DNA of 7,867 nucleotides, from positions 12,556 to 20,422 of the forward strand of contig DCUM01000117.1 of NCBI GenBank assembly GCA_002327255.1, in the 5' to 3' direction. The notes below the pieces were generated by a model. The model made no database searches. It was not told the origin of the DNA and was given only the letters and a program-made list of their open reading frames with translations. The DNA comes from a bacterium UBA2214 (GTDB lineage: Bacteria; Zhuqueibacterota; Zhuqueibacteria; Residuimicrobiales; Residuimicrobiaceae). Below are positions 6,323-7,867 of the stretch, piece after piece (position 1 is the stretch's first letter; each line of letters starts with the position of its first letter). The position numbers and the translations under genes were made by a program.

Positions 6323-6354
6323 AAAAAAATAGCGCTGACACGAGGTCAGCGCTA
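6323..6354 (-). terminator. Strong intrinsic terminator
   Basis: On the minus strand a perfect 10-bp stem (TAGCGCTGAC, loop CTCGT, GTCAGCGCTA; 6354-6330) is followed by seven T (6329-6323). It has the form of a Rho-independent terminator for minus-strand transcription. It is over 360 bases beyond groEL's own terminator and lies upstream of the hydrolase gene. It therefore most likely ends a separate short transcript or attenuates the hydrolase/LOG operon. On the plus strand the stem is followed by A residues, so it would not terminate there. Confidence 0.85.
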
Positions 6355-6420
6355 AAAAGGGTGTTTTTCCCAGCACCACACACAGCTACCCACACCCGAC
6401 ACTGTGCCTTTCGGCACAAT
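6323..6420 (-). ncRNA. Candidate structured small RNA or attenuator leader
   Basis: The predicted transcript of about 98 nt would start near 6420 and end in the T-run at 6323. In order it contains: a 6-bp hairpin closed by a GAAA tetraloop (TGTGCC-GAAA-GGCACA, 6418-6403); a G/U-rich segment closed by a 6-bp helix (6397-6392 with 6364-6359); then the 10-bp terminator stem. A promoter-like pair sits just upstream. It does not match tmRNA, 4.5S RNA, 6S RNA or any riboswitch I can recall. A possible alternative helix pairs GGTGCT (minus strand, inside the second domain) with AGCGCT of the terminator, using wobble pairs, as an antiterminator might. Structure is read from sequence; that it is transcribed is inference. 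Confidence 0.5.
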
Positions 6421-6424
6421 ATTC

Positions 6425-6452
6425 AAGTTAATCATTTTCATGAGAAAGTCAA
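6425..6452 (-). promoter_or_regulatory. Candidate promoter for the structured RNA and hydrolase operon
   Basis: On the minus strand TTGACT (6452-6447) and TAACTT (6430-6425) are separated by 16 bases in an A+T-rich stretch. It can be read as a moderate sigma-70 promoter with a weak -10. It can also be read as a Bacteroidota-type arrangement, TTG followed by 19 bases and TAnnTT. The predicted start near 6420 falls at the first base of the tetraloop hairpin, which supports the pairing of promoter and RNA. Confidence 0.4.
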
Positions 6453-6720
6453 GTCATTTCTGCTGCCGGGCGGCAAAAACGACCCCAAAAGGACTATTTA
6501 TGGTGTTTTTCGTCTAGCAGGCGACTAAATATGGGGATACAGGCGATGACCGTGCGCCGTAATCTCATCCGTCCAGCGAGCGCGGGGCTGTGCAGAGGCC
6601 GCCGAATCGCGTCGGTTGGGGCTATGAAACCGTTGCCGGACAGCCAAAATGCCGAATTGCCCGGGAGTTTGCTGGAATGCGGATGTTGCGAATTGAAGCG
6701 GTGAAACCTGCCGGGTGCAC
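6431..6720. other. Gene-free gap upstream of the structured RNA
   Basis: About 290 bases between the groEL terminator and the candidate promoter contain no convincing gene. The left part holds the direct repeats described separately. The rest shows only short frames, the longest starting from ATG being about 52 codons on the plus strand at 6546-6704, without a good ribosome site or recognisable domain. Confidence 0.5.
6492..6534. repeat. Pair of 12-bp direct repeats, 31 bp apart
   Basis: GACTATTTATGG (6492-6503) and GACTAAATATGG (6523-6534) match at 10 of 12 positions and start 31 bp apart, close to three helical turns. Relative to the predicted minus-strand start near 6420 they centre around -78 and -109, where an activator would bind. 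A site for a regulator binding on one face of the DNA is plausible; the protein is unknown. Confidence 0.45.
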
Positions 6721-6721
6721 C

Positions 6722-6754
6722 AAAAAAAAGGCCATCCCGTATGGGATGGCCTTT
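6722..6754 (-). terminator. groEL intrinsic terminator
   Basis: On the minus strand a perfect 12-bp stem (AAAGGCCATCCC, loop ATAC, GGGATGGCCTTT; 6754-6727) runs into eight T (6729-6722), the last three of the stem overlapping the T-run. It starts 12 bases after the groEL stop codon and should end that transcript efficiently. Confidence 0.93.
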
Positions 6755-6766
6755 GGGGGGTTCCGT

Positions 6767-7867
<1,101 letters not shown>

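Noticed and set aside
6235..6528. A 97-codon plus-strand frame across the structured RNA region
   Set aside because: It crosses the terminator and tetraloop hairpins and its translation is unlike a folded protein.
6546..6704. A roughly 52-codon plus-strand frame with a Cys-rich end (CGCC)
   Set aside because: It has no good ribosome site, no recognisable domain and no hydrophobic segment, and lies in a gap where random frames of this size are expected. Kept only as a remote possibility.

Overview
The window is about 60% G+C by eye, gene-dense bacterial chromosome. Seven of its eight protein genes lie on the minus strand. It holds no mobile element, CRISPR array, tRNA or rRNA. Signal peptides and a lipoprotein imply a secretory envelope. 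The GroEL ends in a short tail finishing in Tyr instead of a Gly/Met-rich repeat, and one candidate promoter has a Bacteroidota-like layout. Together these weakly suggest a G+C-rich member of the FCB group, such as a KSB1- or Calditrichota-like lineage. This placement is inference from memory and could be wrong.

Layout, left to right. Positions 1-186 are a non-coding leader with three consecutive hairpins and many GATC sites. It precedes the only plus-strand gene, a YaiI/YqxD (DUF188) protein at 187-636. That gene converges, 7 bases apart, on a gene for a secreted two-HKD phospholipase D-like lipoprotein (644-1870) whose sequence resembles animal PLD3/PLD4. Between it and nagA (2047-3198) lies a decayed second copy of the nagA 3' end (about 1929-2046) with a Trp-to-stop change. 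Upstream of nagA come a 59-residue PLDc_N membrane protein (3258-3437) and an exported polysaccharide-deacetylase-like protein (3466-4248). The small gaps suggest deacetylase, PLDc_N and nagA are transcribed together. All concern envelope, amino-sugar or phospholipid chemistry, so an envelope-remodelling or amino-sugar-recycling group is plausible but unproven.

After a gene-free gap of about 300 bases comes a tight two-gene operon: an alpha/beta hydrolase (5426-6205) followed 10 bases later by a LOG-family nucleotide-binding protein (4546-5415).

The 6206-6766 gap is the least ordinary part. It contains a candidate structured RNA of about 98 nt on the minus strand (6323-6420): a promoter-like pair, a GAAA-tetraloop hairpin, a second helix and a strong intrinsic terminator. 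Upstream of that promoter are two near-identical 12-bp direct repeats 31 bp apart. It is either a small RNA or a transcription-attenuating leader of the hydrolase/LOG operon. The right end is the C-terminal two-thirds of groEL (6767 to the window edge) with a textbook terminator 12 bases after its stop codon.
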